The notes under the pieces were generated by a model. It made no database searches, was not told the origin of the DNA, and saw only the letters and a program-made list of their open reading frames with translations. Both the position numbers and the translations under genes were made by a program. A stretch of 64,000 bases of DNA from Phytophthora sp. 'mugwort' (Eukaryota > Oomycota > Peronosporomycetes > Peronosporales > Peronosporaceae): contig JAUCEF010000018.1 of the NCBI GenBank assembly GCA_033558025.1, forward strand, positions 1,922,001-1,986,000, in the 5' to 3' direction. Below are positions 20,458 through 30,330 of the stretch, one piece after another (position 1 is the first letter of the stretch; each line of letters opens with the position of its first letter).

Positions 20458-22801
20458 TCAATTAAAAAGGTCTTCCATTTCAAGTGCACAACTTGCACGT
20501 GGTGGACGACCTACGCGCCGAGGAGACGATAGACCAAATAGCACAGGCGATACGTCGCCACCTTGTGTTAACGAAACCCATTGAGCTTGGGTTTGTTCTA
20601 TGGTCGCCGAGTATGCCACAGGGTCGATAGGAAACGGTAATCCATGTACACTAGTTGTCAAGTTGGAATATGTTGCGTCGGAATCCACGCCAGTTGTGCC
20701 GGTCCAATGAAACTTGCACCCTGAAAACCTCCCACATTTCTTTTAACATTTCCAGCATTTTCCGCATGTCCCGAAGTACAGCTATGTGATTCAACAGATG
20801 AAGGCGGCGCTTGTAGGAGGTGAGATACGTTCACGTCGTTTGGGGTTGAGTTCACGTCGTTTGAGATCTGCTTCTTCTGCTTCTTTCCCGCTCGACGGCA
20901 CACTAGCTTATCTCCTCCGCCGTATCGCTCACCAATACCAAGGACGGTTCGAGCTACGATAATGTGAGAGCATACTCCAAATTTAAGGTGATCGAGCAGC
21001 CACAGCTGCTATATTCAACATCCACAACCCAACCATTGACAGGCATATTCATCCGATGTGCTCGGCGTGTAGACCATTTCACGCTATCACGATAGAGGCG
21101 TGATAGAGTAATTTTTCAGCTTTGTCTAATGTCAGAGAGAAAATAGAAGCCTCCACACCGTTTGCCGCAATTACGGAACTAGCCATTTGGCGCATTGTTT
21201 CCATGGCCTCCGCGTCTAGATGAATCCCCAAAATACGCAACACCTTGAGTTGCGTCTCCACGTCAGTTTGAATTACAGCCACAGCCTTACTCATTAATAT
21301 CACTTGGCTGTCTGCTTGAGCTCCACATTAGGCACGGTAATACATGCTGTCGGCATGGGCCACATCACATCCAACATCTTCTGCCAACGTGATCACGCTT
21401 CGTATTAGTGCGCATCTCTCGCTAGTGTTGCGTTGTACGTGTCGATTCAGTAGCATTAAAAATCTCGCGGGGATTATTCGTGGTCGCATAACTCGACAGC
21501 GTATATAAAAAATGTCATCTCCAAAAGCAACTCTCTGTCCATTGCTCCTCAAAGTATTTTGCAAAGCTTTTCAGGCATGGCTCTCCTTTCCACGCTGAAA
21601 TAACTCGTTCCTTCACTCTGTAACATTCCGCGTAGCTTGCCGTGAAATTCATATCCATGATTCCCCAGAAAAAACAGCCGGCAGGAGCTGTCTCGCGATG
21701 TCTTGTTTTCTTGTGAACATTCTATAGCACATGAAAAAAAAACATCAAGTACTTACTGTCGCTGAAAGTGGTTTATGCTTCCGCGTCGCCAAAGACAGCA
21801 TCAACACGAAGTGACGTCTGATATACTCGCTGGTATAATCTGGTCACGCAGCCAAATGCCATCTCGTACTCTCGATGTGTTTTAGCGCTCATAACGGAAT
21901 ACTGAAGGTGGTAGACGCGAGTTCGATCTGTAAACCCACACGTAAAAACCTGGTAGCCTAGATCACTAAGCTTGAAGGTCGCATCAGTCTGGAACAGTCG
22001 AAACTGTTCATGACCGCGAAATTGGTGCACTTTGGTCAACAAACGCAATGTTGTTACACCTAGAATGAATGGATCGCCATTGCTGCCTTTTCCGATCCTC
22101 GAAAATCCATCTCATCGACTACAAGACCGAGGAGAAATGCCTTGCCTCCATCTATACCGTCATAGAATGGATATTCTTTTGTCAGCATCTTTACAGCTTG
22201 CCTAGTATTCCTGGATAAGTTCTTCTTTCGGAGGCGTTTTACACAGTCGCTTATTTGTTGACGATATAGCAAACCCAAAGGTGTTGCTGGAACGTCAGTA
22301 GCTCGGCAGATGTTACTCCAAATTCGACGTGATTGCACACCCCAGGGATCCATCCTGGTTACGTACCCTTCACTTCATCTGTTATCGGTGCACGGTGAGT
22401 CCCAGTACATGATTCCTTGCCTCTAATGTGTTCGCTGCCGCTGCTGTAGACGCGCCAAGCTGGCTTCGAAGTGTACTCCCAGTACTTCCACTGAACACCA
22501 CACTGCATACCACCAGGGTCTCCCCCTTACTTGCACACGACGGGCTGATGCACTCCAGTCTTCTCTCGATCATGGCGTGGTCGGCAGCGCATATTCTACA
22601 ATTCATCTCACGCTTTACGTAGGCGCCAGAAGAGCAAAAGGCATTCGCTCGGTGCTTGATAAAGTCTTCGTTTGTCCCATGCTCTGCTAACAGTGTCCAT
22701 GCAATGCGCGCGGCATCGTTTGCGGGAATGAGCGCGAAGTCCCTAAAACTAAAATGAAGCGCATTGGCGGCCACTAGACAACCGGTCGAGTTCAGTTGCA
22801 T
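20458..22801 (-). pseudogene. Mutator-like (MULE) transposase with SWIM zinc finger, broken
   Basis: Fragments in order on the minus strand build one MULE transposase. The N-terminal region (22801-22382) is Cys-containing (NCRICAADHAMIERRLECIS). A linker (22353-22060) reads ATDVPATPLGLLYRQQISDC. The DDE core (22048-21773) reads FRLFQTDATFKLSDLGYQVF and then RVDAVFGDAE. A helical region runs 21564-21079. A SWIM zinc finger near 20930-21050 reads MPVNGWVVDVEYSSCGCS, frameshifting into GVCSHIIVARTVLGIG (CxC...CxH). A basic tail ends at 20458. The frame changes at least five times, so it is dead unless heavily spliced. Family role: cut-and-paste transposition. Palindromic repeats flank it on both sides, most densely at 20162-20370. 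Confidence 0.75.
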
Positions 22802-22896
22802 CTGGTCAACCGGTCGAGTTAATTTGTATGTACAGTTTGGAAGTCCTGAAGTTACGGACGGTTAGTATTGTACACACGAGGATTCACAGTAGCAGA

Positions 22897-23460
22897 TCAA
22901 GAGGTCTGCAGGCTCACACTGCAGGCATATGCGCTGCCATATAACGCCAACGATGAACTCGACGTGGAGATATGTATTCGCTCTTGATTGGTTCCTTGAT
23001 GCAGTCGATACCGACGTCGCTGTCGGTTGCCGCTGTTTTGGTACACACAAGCCACGTTAATGTTGCTTCTACCTCTTGCCGACCGGTGCGCGCCACTTTC
23101 TTGCCTCCAGAAGAACATCATGGAGTTGCCGTTGGCGGTTATTTGGTCCGTCGCCGACAACTTGCACGTGTACGAAGAGAAAGTGCTGTATAGGTAGCCG
23201 TGGTTGTTGTTATGCGGGTGGTCCGTCACGAACACGGCGAAGGTCTGCGCGTCATGCGTGCGGGTGTTGTAGACACACTCAGCGGCCAGGATAACCTTGG
23301 AGATCTTGAGGGCGCTGCAGTTGTAGATACTGGGGCACTGGCCCTTGGTGGCCGGGTCACTAGTAGTGACTCAGTAACGCATGTGCATGTAGAGGTAGAG
23401 GAAGTGGCCGGGGGCCTGCCTCCATTGCCTAATTTGTATCGAGAACTGGGATAGTCCCGG
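22897..23460 (-). pseudogene. unrecognised broken gene
   Basis: The minus strand carries a convincing coding frame: HFLYLYMHMRY, an in-frame TGA, then VTTSDPATKGQCPSIYNCSA, LKISKVILAAECVYNTRTHD, AQTFAVFVTDHPHNNNHGYL and STFSSYTCKLSATDQITANG. A frameshift leads into EATLTWLVCTKTAATDSDVG and IDCIKEPIKSEYIS. Even spacing of cysteines and Asn-rich loops suggest an extracellular or surface protein, but I do not recognise the family. Mean codon choice (many C-ending codons) resembles the host genes, so it may be a dead host gene and not a transposon. Confidence 0.45.
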
Positions 23461-23806
23461 TGAGCCCGGCTGTGCGTTGGCAAATCTGTTTTGCCGATTC
23501 CACAAATATATTTTGCTCGAACCCGCAAATCTGTTTGCTGACACCCCAAATCGCTGGTTATATTTTGCTAGCCCTTTTTGTTTTGCTGGGATCCCATCTC
23601 GTTTTGTTTTCAGCCCAAACGATGTTTGTTCGCACCCCGGTCTCCGACAAAACCGATGCAAAGCATAATGGTACGGGAGAGAGAAAGCCGATTCTATTTC
23701 ACCGTTTATCGATGTTTATGTGTCTGATAAGTCCTAAGCCTGGTTAACGACGCTGATTCCTTCTGGTCCGGTGTTGTACGGGCTTGTCTGGCCAGCCTTC
23801 GCTGAC

Positions 23807-24776
23807 TTAGCATAAGACGTTCCATTGTATTTGTATGGCCGGTCGCCCGCGATACCGCGAAGCGAAGCGGTAACGCGGGCGCTTCGCGAGTGCTCGTAGC
23901 TGCTGCATCCCTGTTGTCCAGTATTCGCAGACACTTTCTTCAATTATCATTATCTCTTGTTGAAATACCGCTCGATTGCGCTGGATCCACAAAGTTTTGT
24001 TACATATGCTGCTCATGATGTGCCACATTCTCTTCCATACTTCTGCATATACGTCCTCTTCATCTGGCTGTTGCCGAGTGATTCCTTCCTTGACCCTCTT
24101 TGTCACCCGTGGTGCGCATCTGCTGGCGCAGTGTGCTATGTATCCTTGAATGTTTCCAATGTCCCAATGTTCCCCTGTCCAATGACAGATGAGCTTGTGC
24201 CAGCATGCCTGGGAAGATGGGCATTCCCAAAAGAGGTGCTCCACTGTCTCCTTTGTTCCATTGCAGCAGTGCATCCGACGACAACTGTTGCCAATGGTCT
24301 TGCTTGTGTGGAATAAGTTAAGCTGCCTCATTGCGACTCGGTATGATACTCATACTTGGTGTTCGGTTAGGTTGTTGTGGTGTGCTCACACTTTTGTCGG
24401 CGTCTGGGCTAGCGCTGCAGCTTGCCACGCGCTACTTTGAACTGAGACTTTAGAGAGATTTGACAATTCCGGTCAGATCCTTGCCTGGCCCTCCGTATTT
24501 TCGGAACGGTTGCTTCTTAAGAGCTTAATGCCTGTTCGTTATGTTTTCGGGAATCCTCCATCGGAATCCGTGAGATAGCGGGTGTGCATAGAACACAATG
24601 CCGCCTTGATCCTGACCCTTCCTGAGCTTTATAACGTCGGCTGCTATTGTCGAGTCTATCGTCTCTGTTCCCACGACCCTCCAATGTATTCCATCGCTCA
24701 TTTGCTCCACTTCAATAATGTTTGGTGTCCCTTGTCTTGCAAAGCACAATAGTTGTAGACGCATTAAAAGGGTCAC
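23807..24776 (-). pseudogene. LINE (non-LTR) retrotransposon 3' end
   Basis: The minus frame from 24331 contains the zinc-finger tail of LINE reverse transcriptases: RRMHCCNGTKETVEHLFWEC, PSSQACWHKLICHW, followed by a Trp-rich region (NKTLWIQRNRAVF). The same frame continues upstream through two TGA stops to 24430, and another coding-like piece lies at 24525-24776. The reverse-transcriptase core itself is missing. It is a 5'-truncated, mutated copy, as LINEs usually leave. Confidence 0.7.
23845..23880. repeat. GC-rich hairpin in LINE tail
   Basis: GCCCGCGATACCGC at 23845-23858 pairs with GCGGTAACGCGGGC at 23867-23880 with one mismatch, around an 8-nt loop GAAGCGAA. Confidence 0.6.
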
Positions 24777-24906
24777 CTATAAATATAGTCAGTCTTAAAA
24801 CTACCTAATTTTGGTAACAGTCCCTCACCCCAGACCAGGGACTTGTGAACTGCCGTTCACTGAGAATTTGTATACTCTCCTGAAATCACACTTCCTGTGC
24901 GCAAGT
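24771..24906 (+). repeat. gypsy LTR/leader fragment, copy 2
   Basis: Diverged copy of 15717-15846 (see there), in the same orientation, without an adjacent gag. It probably marks a solo LTR or truncated element. Downstream to about 25100 the sequence (GCGCTTTGGCGGGTCGCCGA and similar) may be the rest of that LTR. Confidence 0.6.
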
Positions 24907-25381
24907 GTTGTGTGCCCCGTCACAGCTAAGCTGGCTGCCTCTGGCTTAAATACCCCGTGCCCTCCGAAACAGAGCGGACGACGGTGCTTCGCGCTTTGGC
25001 GGGTCGCCGAGAGCAATGGCTTCTCGGCTAGAAGTGTTACGGTACCCGAGATGCTCGGCGTACCGGCCCGCCGAGTTCGGCAGGACTTGTTCTTTGCGGA
25101 CGTAAGTACATTATGGAATGTCCATACACCCGTTGTACCTACTCTCTACACGCATTTATGGCATAACCGAATCATAAATCACCGGTATATGATTCGGTTA
25201 GGATATGCAGTATGCAGGAAATTTCTGTGCTATTTTCAGCCAATCATAGGCGCCTTCAACGACTGCCGTCAAGGATACGGGGATACGCGGTTAGATCGAT
25301 CGTAGACAGAGACTCGCCCGCTAGCACACAAGGTTGCAGTTTTGCTTACGAAAAACAAGACAAAGTGAGCGAGATCTTCCC

Positions 25382-28300
25382 ATGAGCTACAGCGGCGGTG
25401 GCGGCTACGGCGACCAGCGTGGCTACGGCTCGCGTGGCGGTGACCATGGCCGCGGTTACGACGACCCAAATCGCCCGGGCAGCAGTGGCGGCGGCGGAGG
25501 AGGAGGATACGACCAGCGCGGTCAGCAGGGGTATGACCAGAGAGGGGGTTACGACCAGCGCGCGAGCTACGACTTCCGCGGCGGGGGTGGGGGCGATTAT
25601 GGTCGATCGTCGTCGGGGTACGACGAATACAGCCATGGCGGTGGCGGCGGAGGGGGAGGTTACGGATCAGGATCGAGGGGGTACGAAAGTAGTCGAGGGG
25701 ACTACGGCTACGGCAGTGGGAGCTACGGCAGCGGAGGCTACGACGATCGTAGCCGAGGAGGGTCTTATGGCAGTGGAGGCCGCCATGGAGGCACCGGCTA
25801 CGATGATCGAGGAGGTTACGGAGCGTCTTCTTCTCATGGAGGATCCGCTTCCCACGCAGGCTATGGAGCCTCGTCGGGCTACGACAGCCGAGGTGGCTAC
25901 ACAGGTGCGTCAACGGGTTATGACCAAAGCCGTAGCGGCTACGAAGAACGGGGTGGGTCTGGAGTAGGAGGTGCTAGCTACGGCAGTGGAGGCGGTGGTC
26001 ATGACGATCGCTCGCGCGGCTATTCCGCTGGAAGCGGCGGCGGCAGTTACGATGACCGCTCACGTGTTGGATACGGCGGACGGGACGATCGCGGGTACGG
26101 AGGTGGGGCCAGTGCAGGAGGCGACCGCGGATATAGCGGTCGAGATGATCGCGGATATGGTGGCGGCAATCGAGATGACCGTGGCTACAGTGGCGGCGGA
26201 GACCGTGGCGGAGGTCGCGGCGGAGATCGTGGCGGAGATCGTGGCGGAGATCGTGGTGGAGATCGTGGATATGGACGCCGTGATGACCGTGGAGGCGGTG
26301 ACCGCCGCGGAGGAGATCGTGGAGGCGATCGTGGAGGAGACCGCGGGTACGGTGGTGGAGGCCGTGGCAGCGGCGGCCGCTTTGGAGGAGGGGGTCGCGG
26401 TGGAGGCCGTGGCGAGTCCGGTCCTGGTGTTGGTACGGTGACTGGCTCCGGATACGAAACTATTGGGGACCCTGTGGCTGACCCGCGCCTTCAGGAGGAG
26501 TGGTCTGGCCGCGCCGGGGTGCGTGAGGTGAGTGCTGAAGACCCAGACCTCCAGCAAGAGTTCCTCATTTGCCGCCGTCCTGGTGTTGGTCGAAGTGGCA
26601 AGTCGATGCAGTTACAGGTCAACTACTTCGGCGTGTCGCTGGACGCGGCGCCGGCTGAGATTTTCAAATACCACGTGGACGTCGAGCGTTCGCCCGACCT
26701 TGCTGCAGACTCTAAGTATGGCCCTTCAAGTGGAGGAGACCAAAAGGATGAGACCATGGGCGACGAGCCAAAGCAGGAAGGCAAGGACGAGAAGGAAGAC
26801 AAAGAGGACAAGGACGTGGAAATGAGCGACATTTCGGCGCCTCGCAAGCGTGAGCAGCGCCCAGAACGTCCTCTTCCGCGTTCCTTAGTGCGGAACGTGA
26901 TCAACGCAGCCCTCAGACAGTACGAAGCCGAGTTTGGAGGAATTCGTGTTGTTCATGACGGGATGTCGGCAATGTACGCGCCTGCCATGCTGCCGTGGGA
27001 AGCACACACCAAGACCTTTGTCGACATTAATCCGGACGGTCCGAGTCCGACGCCTCCGCCTCCACCACCGCTAGCTGCTGGAGAACCGCCTCGTCGTCCA
27101 TTGCGAGGACCTCGCACGTTTGTTGTGAAGATCAAGCTTGCTGAAACAATCTCGACCAGCTCACTAACGGATTACTATTCGAATCCGGATGTGAACGTCA
27201 TGCCAGTTTTACAAGCTCTGGATGTGGCAGCGCGTCATCTAGGCGCTCAGCGCTTGATTACTGTAGGTCGTAACTTCTTTTCGATGAAGAAAACGTTCCC
27301 GCTTAAGGGCGGCAAAGAACTGTGCTGGGGCTACCATCAAGCTATCCGAGTTGGCGACCGTAAGCTTCTCATGAATGTGGATCAGGCAGCCACAGTGTTC
27401 TACGCTCCGAAGGAGCTAATGGAGCTCGTTCTGCCTGCCTTAAACGCTCGTTCAGCTAACGACATCCGTGGCATGGCAGAACGCGATGCGAAGAATTTGG
27501 CGCGGGCGTTGCGCAAAATTGAAGTTGTACCTACCCACCGCAAGGATCGCAAGCGTGCCATTTTCGGAATTAGCCCCCAACCGGCCAACCAAACGATGGT
27601 GAGCATCAAGGGAGAGAATATGTCTGTCGCGGATTATTTCAGCAAGCGATACAACGTGAATCTGAGGTATCCGCAACTACCCTTGGTGAATGTGGGCAGT
27701 AAACGAGCGGGCAAGGAGAACTGGTTGCCGATTGAGTTGTGCGAGGTGGCTCCAGGACAGCGCTGCTCGAATATCAATGATTTGGATACTGCCGAAATTA
27801 TCCGACAGACCAGTCAACCTCCACGAGCTCGTCAGGAAACTATTATTGACCAGGTTCGTCAGGCCGGGTTCGAGAACGACCCGTACCTTGCTGCTTTCGG
27901 CATGAAGGTGGAGCAGCGTCTCGAATCGACTGAAGCTCGTGTGATGGATCCGCCTGATGTACAGTATGCGAATGTGTCCGAGAGACCGTCAGGCGGTCAA
28001 TGGAACTTGCGGGACAAGCGCTTTGTGGAAGGCGCGACTATGCGTAACTGGGGAGTCGTCATCACTGCCAACGTTGGGGAGCGTGACGTTCAGGGTTTCG
28101 TTCGCGACTTAGTCGATATGGCTGGTAAGAGCGGCCTTACGATTGAGGACAGTAACCCGCACATAGTCCACATGGATCAGTACCGCGGTGCACAGGTTGA
28201 GGAGCTCATGAAAATGTGTTTCAAAGAACTGGAAGCTCGCAACAAGGGCCCCCCGCAGCTCATTATGGTGATTAAGCAGGACAAGAGCGTTGGATCATAC

Positions 28301-29266
28301 AGTGACATCAAACGGATGTCCGACACGGTGTTGGGAATCCCTAGTCAGTGCATTGTGTCCCAGAATGTTCGCAGTGCGAAGCCCCAGTACTGCGCTAACG
28401 TCTGTTTGAAGATTAACATGAAGTTGAGCGGAAAGAATTCGATCTTGCGCGAGCCGTTGCCGCTGGTGAGCACTGCTCCTACTATCATTATCGGCGCTGA
28501 TGTCGAGCACCCTCGCTCAGGCATGGGCTCGCGCCCGTCAATTGCTTCCGTTGTCGCCTCGCTCGATCGCTACTCGGCCAAGTATGTTGCTCGTGTGGCC
28601 GCACAGAAAGCTTCCAGTGACATTCAGCTCCTGCCACACATGCTGCGCGATCTCTTCTTGGCGTACTACCAGAGCACAAACCGAAAGCCGGACCATGTCA
28701 TCTACTACCGTGACGGTGTGAGCGAGGGCCAGTACTATGACATCTTGCAGACGGAAATGCGTGCGCTTCGCAAGGCGTTTAAGATGATTTCGGACGGTTA
28801 TAACCCACCGATTACGTTCATCATTGTGAATAAGCGCCACCATATGCGCGCATTCCCGGTAAACCCGCGCGATGCTGATCGCAAGGGCAACGTTGTTCCT
28901 GGAACAGTAGTCGATACCGGAATTGTGGATTCGCACCGCTTTGACTTCTTCTTGTACGGCCACAGCGGTATTCAAGGTACAAGTGTCCCATGCCACTACA
29001 CTGTGTTGCACGACGAGAACAAGATGTCGGCTGAAGACGTGCAGCGTCTTACGTACCATCTCGGGTACACGTTTGCGCGTTGCACTCGCTCGGTATCTTT
29101 CGCAACACCCGCGTACTATGCGCACTTGGCTGCTGGTCGCGCGCGCTTCTTCCTGAATGAAGGCTCAGATGGCGCGTCCACTGTGGGCTCATTCAACTCG
29201 AGCTCGTCCAACTTTGACTTTACGGAGCTACACAGCGACCTCAAGAATTGCATGTTTTTCATCTAA
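25382..29266 (+). CDS. AGO: Argonaute protein with RGG-rich N-terminal region
   Basis: Single-exon gene; 1294 residues from the ATG at 25382, where the glycine-rich protein starts (the ORF extends 16 codons upstream but without coding character). Residues 1-355 are Gly/Tyr/Arg/Asp-rich with many RGG and DRGGGY repeats, a likely RNA-binding, methylatable disordered tail. An N domain follows, with a Lys/Glu/Asp insert near 455-500. The PAZ domain ends near 750-796 (ADYFSKRYNVNLRYPQLPLV). MID has the 5'-phosphate pocket (GSYSDIKRMSDTVLGIPSQC: Y, K and Q). PIWI has GADVEHP near 1037, YYRDGVSEGQ near 1109 and the histidine in CHYTVLHDE near 1203. So D, D and H of the DEDH tetrad are present; the glutamate-finger position is not obviously Glu. 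It binds small RNAs to silence transcripts or chromatin. RGG tails also occur in trypanosome and Toxoplasma Argonautes. Confidence 0.95.
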   Translation: MSYSGGGGYGDQRGYGSRGGDHGRGYDDPNRPGSSGGGGGGGYDQRGQQGYDQRGGYDQRASYDFRGGGGGDYGRSSSGYDEYSHGGGGGGGGYGSGSRGYESSRGDYGYGSGSYGSGGYDDRSRGGSYGSGGRHGGTGYDDRGGYGASSSHGGSASHAGYGASSGYDSRGGYTGASTGYDQSRSGYEERGGSGVGGASYGSGGGGHDDRSRGYSAGSGGGSYDDRSRVGYGGRDDRGYGGGASAGGDRGYSGRDDRGYGGGNRDDRGYSGGGDRGGGRGGDRGGDRGGDRGGDRGYGRRDDRGGGDRRGGDRGGDRGGDRGYGGGGRGSGGRFGGGGRGGGRGESGPGVGTVTGSGYETIGDPVADPRLQEEWSGRAGVREVSAEDPDLQQEFLICRRPGVGRSGKSMQLQVNYFGVSLDAAPAEIFKYHVDVERSPDLAADSKYGPSSGGDQKDETMGDEPKQEGKDEKEDKEDKDVEMSDISAPRKREQRPERPLPRSLVRNVINAALRQYEAEFGGIRVVHDGMSAMYAPAMLPWEAHTKTFVDINPDGPSPTPPPPPPLAAGEPPRRPLRGPRTFVVKIKLAETISTSSLTDYYSNPDVNVMPVLQALDVAARHLGAQRLITVGRNFFSMKKTFPLKGGKELCWGYHQAIRVGDRKLLMNVDQAATVFYAPKELMELVLPALNARSANDIRGMAERDAKNLARALRKIEVVPTHRKDRKRAIFGISPQPANQTMVSIKGENMSVADYFSKRYNVNLRYPQLPLVNVGSKRAGKENWLPIELCEVAPGQRCSNINDLDTAEIIRQTSQPPRARQETIIDQVRQAGFENDPYLAAFGMKVEQRLESTEARVMDPPDVQYANVSERPSGGQWNLRDKRFVEGATMRNWGVVITANVGERDVQGFVRDLVDMAGKSGLTIEDSNPHIVHMDQYRGAQVEELMKMCFKELEARNKGPPQLIMVIKQDKSVGSYSDIKRMSDTVLGIPSQCIVSQNVRSAKPQYCANVCLKINMKLSGKNSILREPLPLVSTAPTIIIGADVEHPRSGMGSRPSIASVVASLDRYSAKYVARVAAQKASSDIQLLPHMLRDLFLAYYQSTNRKPDHVIYYRDGVSEGQYYDILQTEMRALRKAFKMISDGYNPPITFIIVNKRHHMRAFPVNPRDADRKGNVVPGTVVDTGIVDSHRFDFFLYGHSGIQGTSVPCHYTVLHDENKMSAEDVQRLTYHLGYTFARCTRSVSFATPAYYAHLAAGRARFFLNEGSDGASTVGSFNSSSSNFDFTELHSDLKNCMFFI
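26216..26275 (+). repeat. 12-bp tandem repeat within Argonaute RGG region
   Basis: The phrase GGCGGAGATCGT is repeated in tandem four to five times with single changes, coding for GGDR units. It shows how the tail grows or shrinks by slippage. Confidence 0.7.
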
Positions 29267-29617
29267 TTGCGGCTGAAAAAGGATGAAAATGTCTGCGTTT
29301 GGATGACGAAGGAGCGAAACTGGACGAACAGAGAGCGGCTAACTATGTCCCGACATCCACACTGCTGCACACAGGTTGGCGTTGATTCGAGGCGATGAAA
29401 GTACTGGCGACAGAAAGACAAACTCGCGTCACCTAACAAAATTTGAATTGAAATAATGATTGACCAAGTCGACATCATGTCTCGTGGAGCGCCTTGGTAA
29501 CTACTACGTAGTCTGCTTTCTAAAGTCATTCGATCCATGTTGACGAAAAACTCGGAGGCCCTATCTGCCTAAGTTTTTTAATCGTGTTCAAGCGCGAACT
29601 ACACCCCGTCTTTTATG
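29267..29617. other. intergenic, no gene seen
   Basis: 3' flank of Argonaute. No coding-like frame. Confidence 0.5.
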
Positions 29618-30320
29618 AATACCAACGCCATTCTCATTACTGGCAGCGGCTGTGGCATCAGTCTGGCCTTCGTAAACACTATATTAACACTTATGCAATG
29701 GCTGGAAGGTTTTTGACCTGCAATGGCTGGAAGGTTTATGACCTCCAAAGTACGTCAACCGTTCATTTGAGTCCAATTTGTAGTTGTCTAACGGTATTTG
29801 TAAGTCTATCTAATGGCGGGCTGGCACTTGAAGTGGAGAAGATCCTTCAGATTGGCACGAGCGGTGAAAATTCTATGATTGCTGCTGCCGAGGTCAATGA
29901 TCCACGTGTTTATTAACAATAGCAGACATCGGGGATTGAGACAGAATCGACAGAACCACCAAGGCAGAGAGAGATGCAGCGAGCCTTCTTGCCGAGTTTA
30001 AAGCTTGCTGTCTCCAAAAGCGTTCGGCCAAGGTTGTTCGCAGCATCACTTGCAATGACATTGGTGGTTCGTACGGCTACTGCGCGTCGAAGGTGGCGCT
30101 GAGTAAGGTGAACTCGAGTTTCGCTCACGATCTGAAGAATGATAAGGTCGTCGCGCATAGACTGAGCACAAGGGCTAGACGTTGCCCATCGACAGTGCGT
30201 ACAGCAGAAATATCTGAAGTCATCGCCGAGGCAACCCTGGCGGACAATGGCAACTTTAGCGAAGTCAGTCCCTTTGCTGGTAAAACCAGAGGACTTTGGA
30301 TTTTCTTGATTTCTCTTCTC
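29618..30320 (+). pseudogene. short-chain dehydrogenase/reductase, broken
   Basis: The start MNTNAILITGSGCGISLAFV is the Rossmann TGxxxGI(G) motif of SDR enzymes with the last glycine changed to Ser. Further on, GGSYGYCASKVALSKVNSSF contains the catalytic YxxxK motif, followed by AHDLKNDKVVAHRLSTR and a tail ATLADNGNFSEVSPFAGK typical of the family end. Between them are several stops and frame changes (for example in the region 29700-29930). It is a dead copy; a working relative would be an NAD(P)-dependent oxidoreductase. Its 3' end abuts the 3' end of the minus-strand GH1 gene. Confidence 0.7.
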
Positions 30321-30330
30321 TCATTGTTAT

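Noticed and set aside
25269..25913. 214-codon His/Arg/Ser-rich frame antisense to Argonaute
   Set aside because: It is the mirror of the Gly-rich repeat region; low-complexity GC-rich coding sequence leaves the opposite strand open.
26060..26557. 165-codon Ala/Thr/Ser/Ile-rich antisense frame
   Set aside because: Same cause: antisense shadow of RGG codons.
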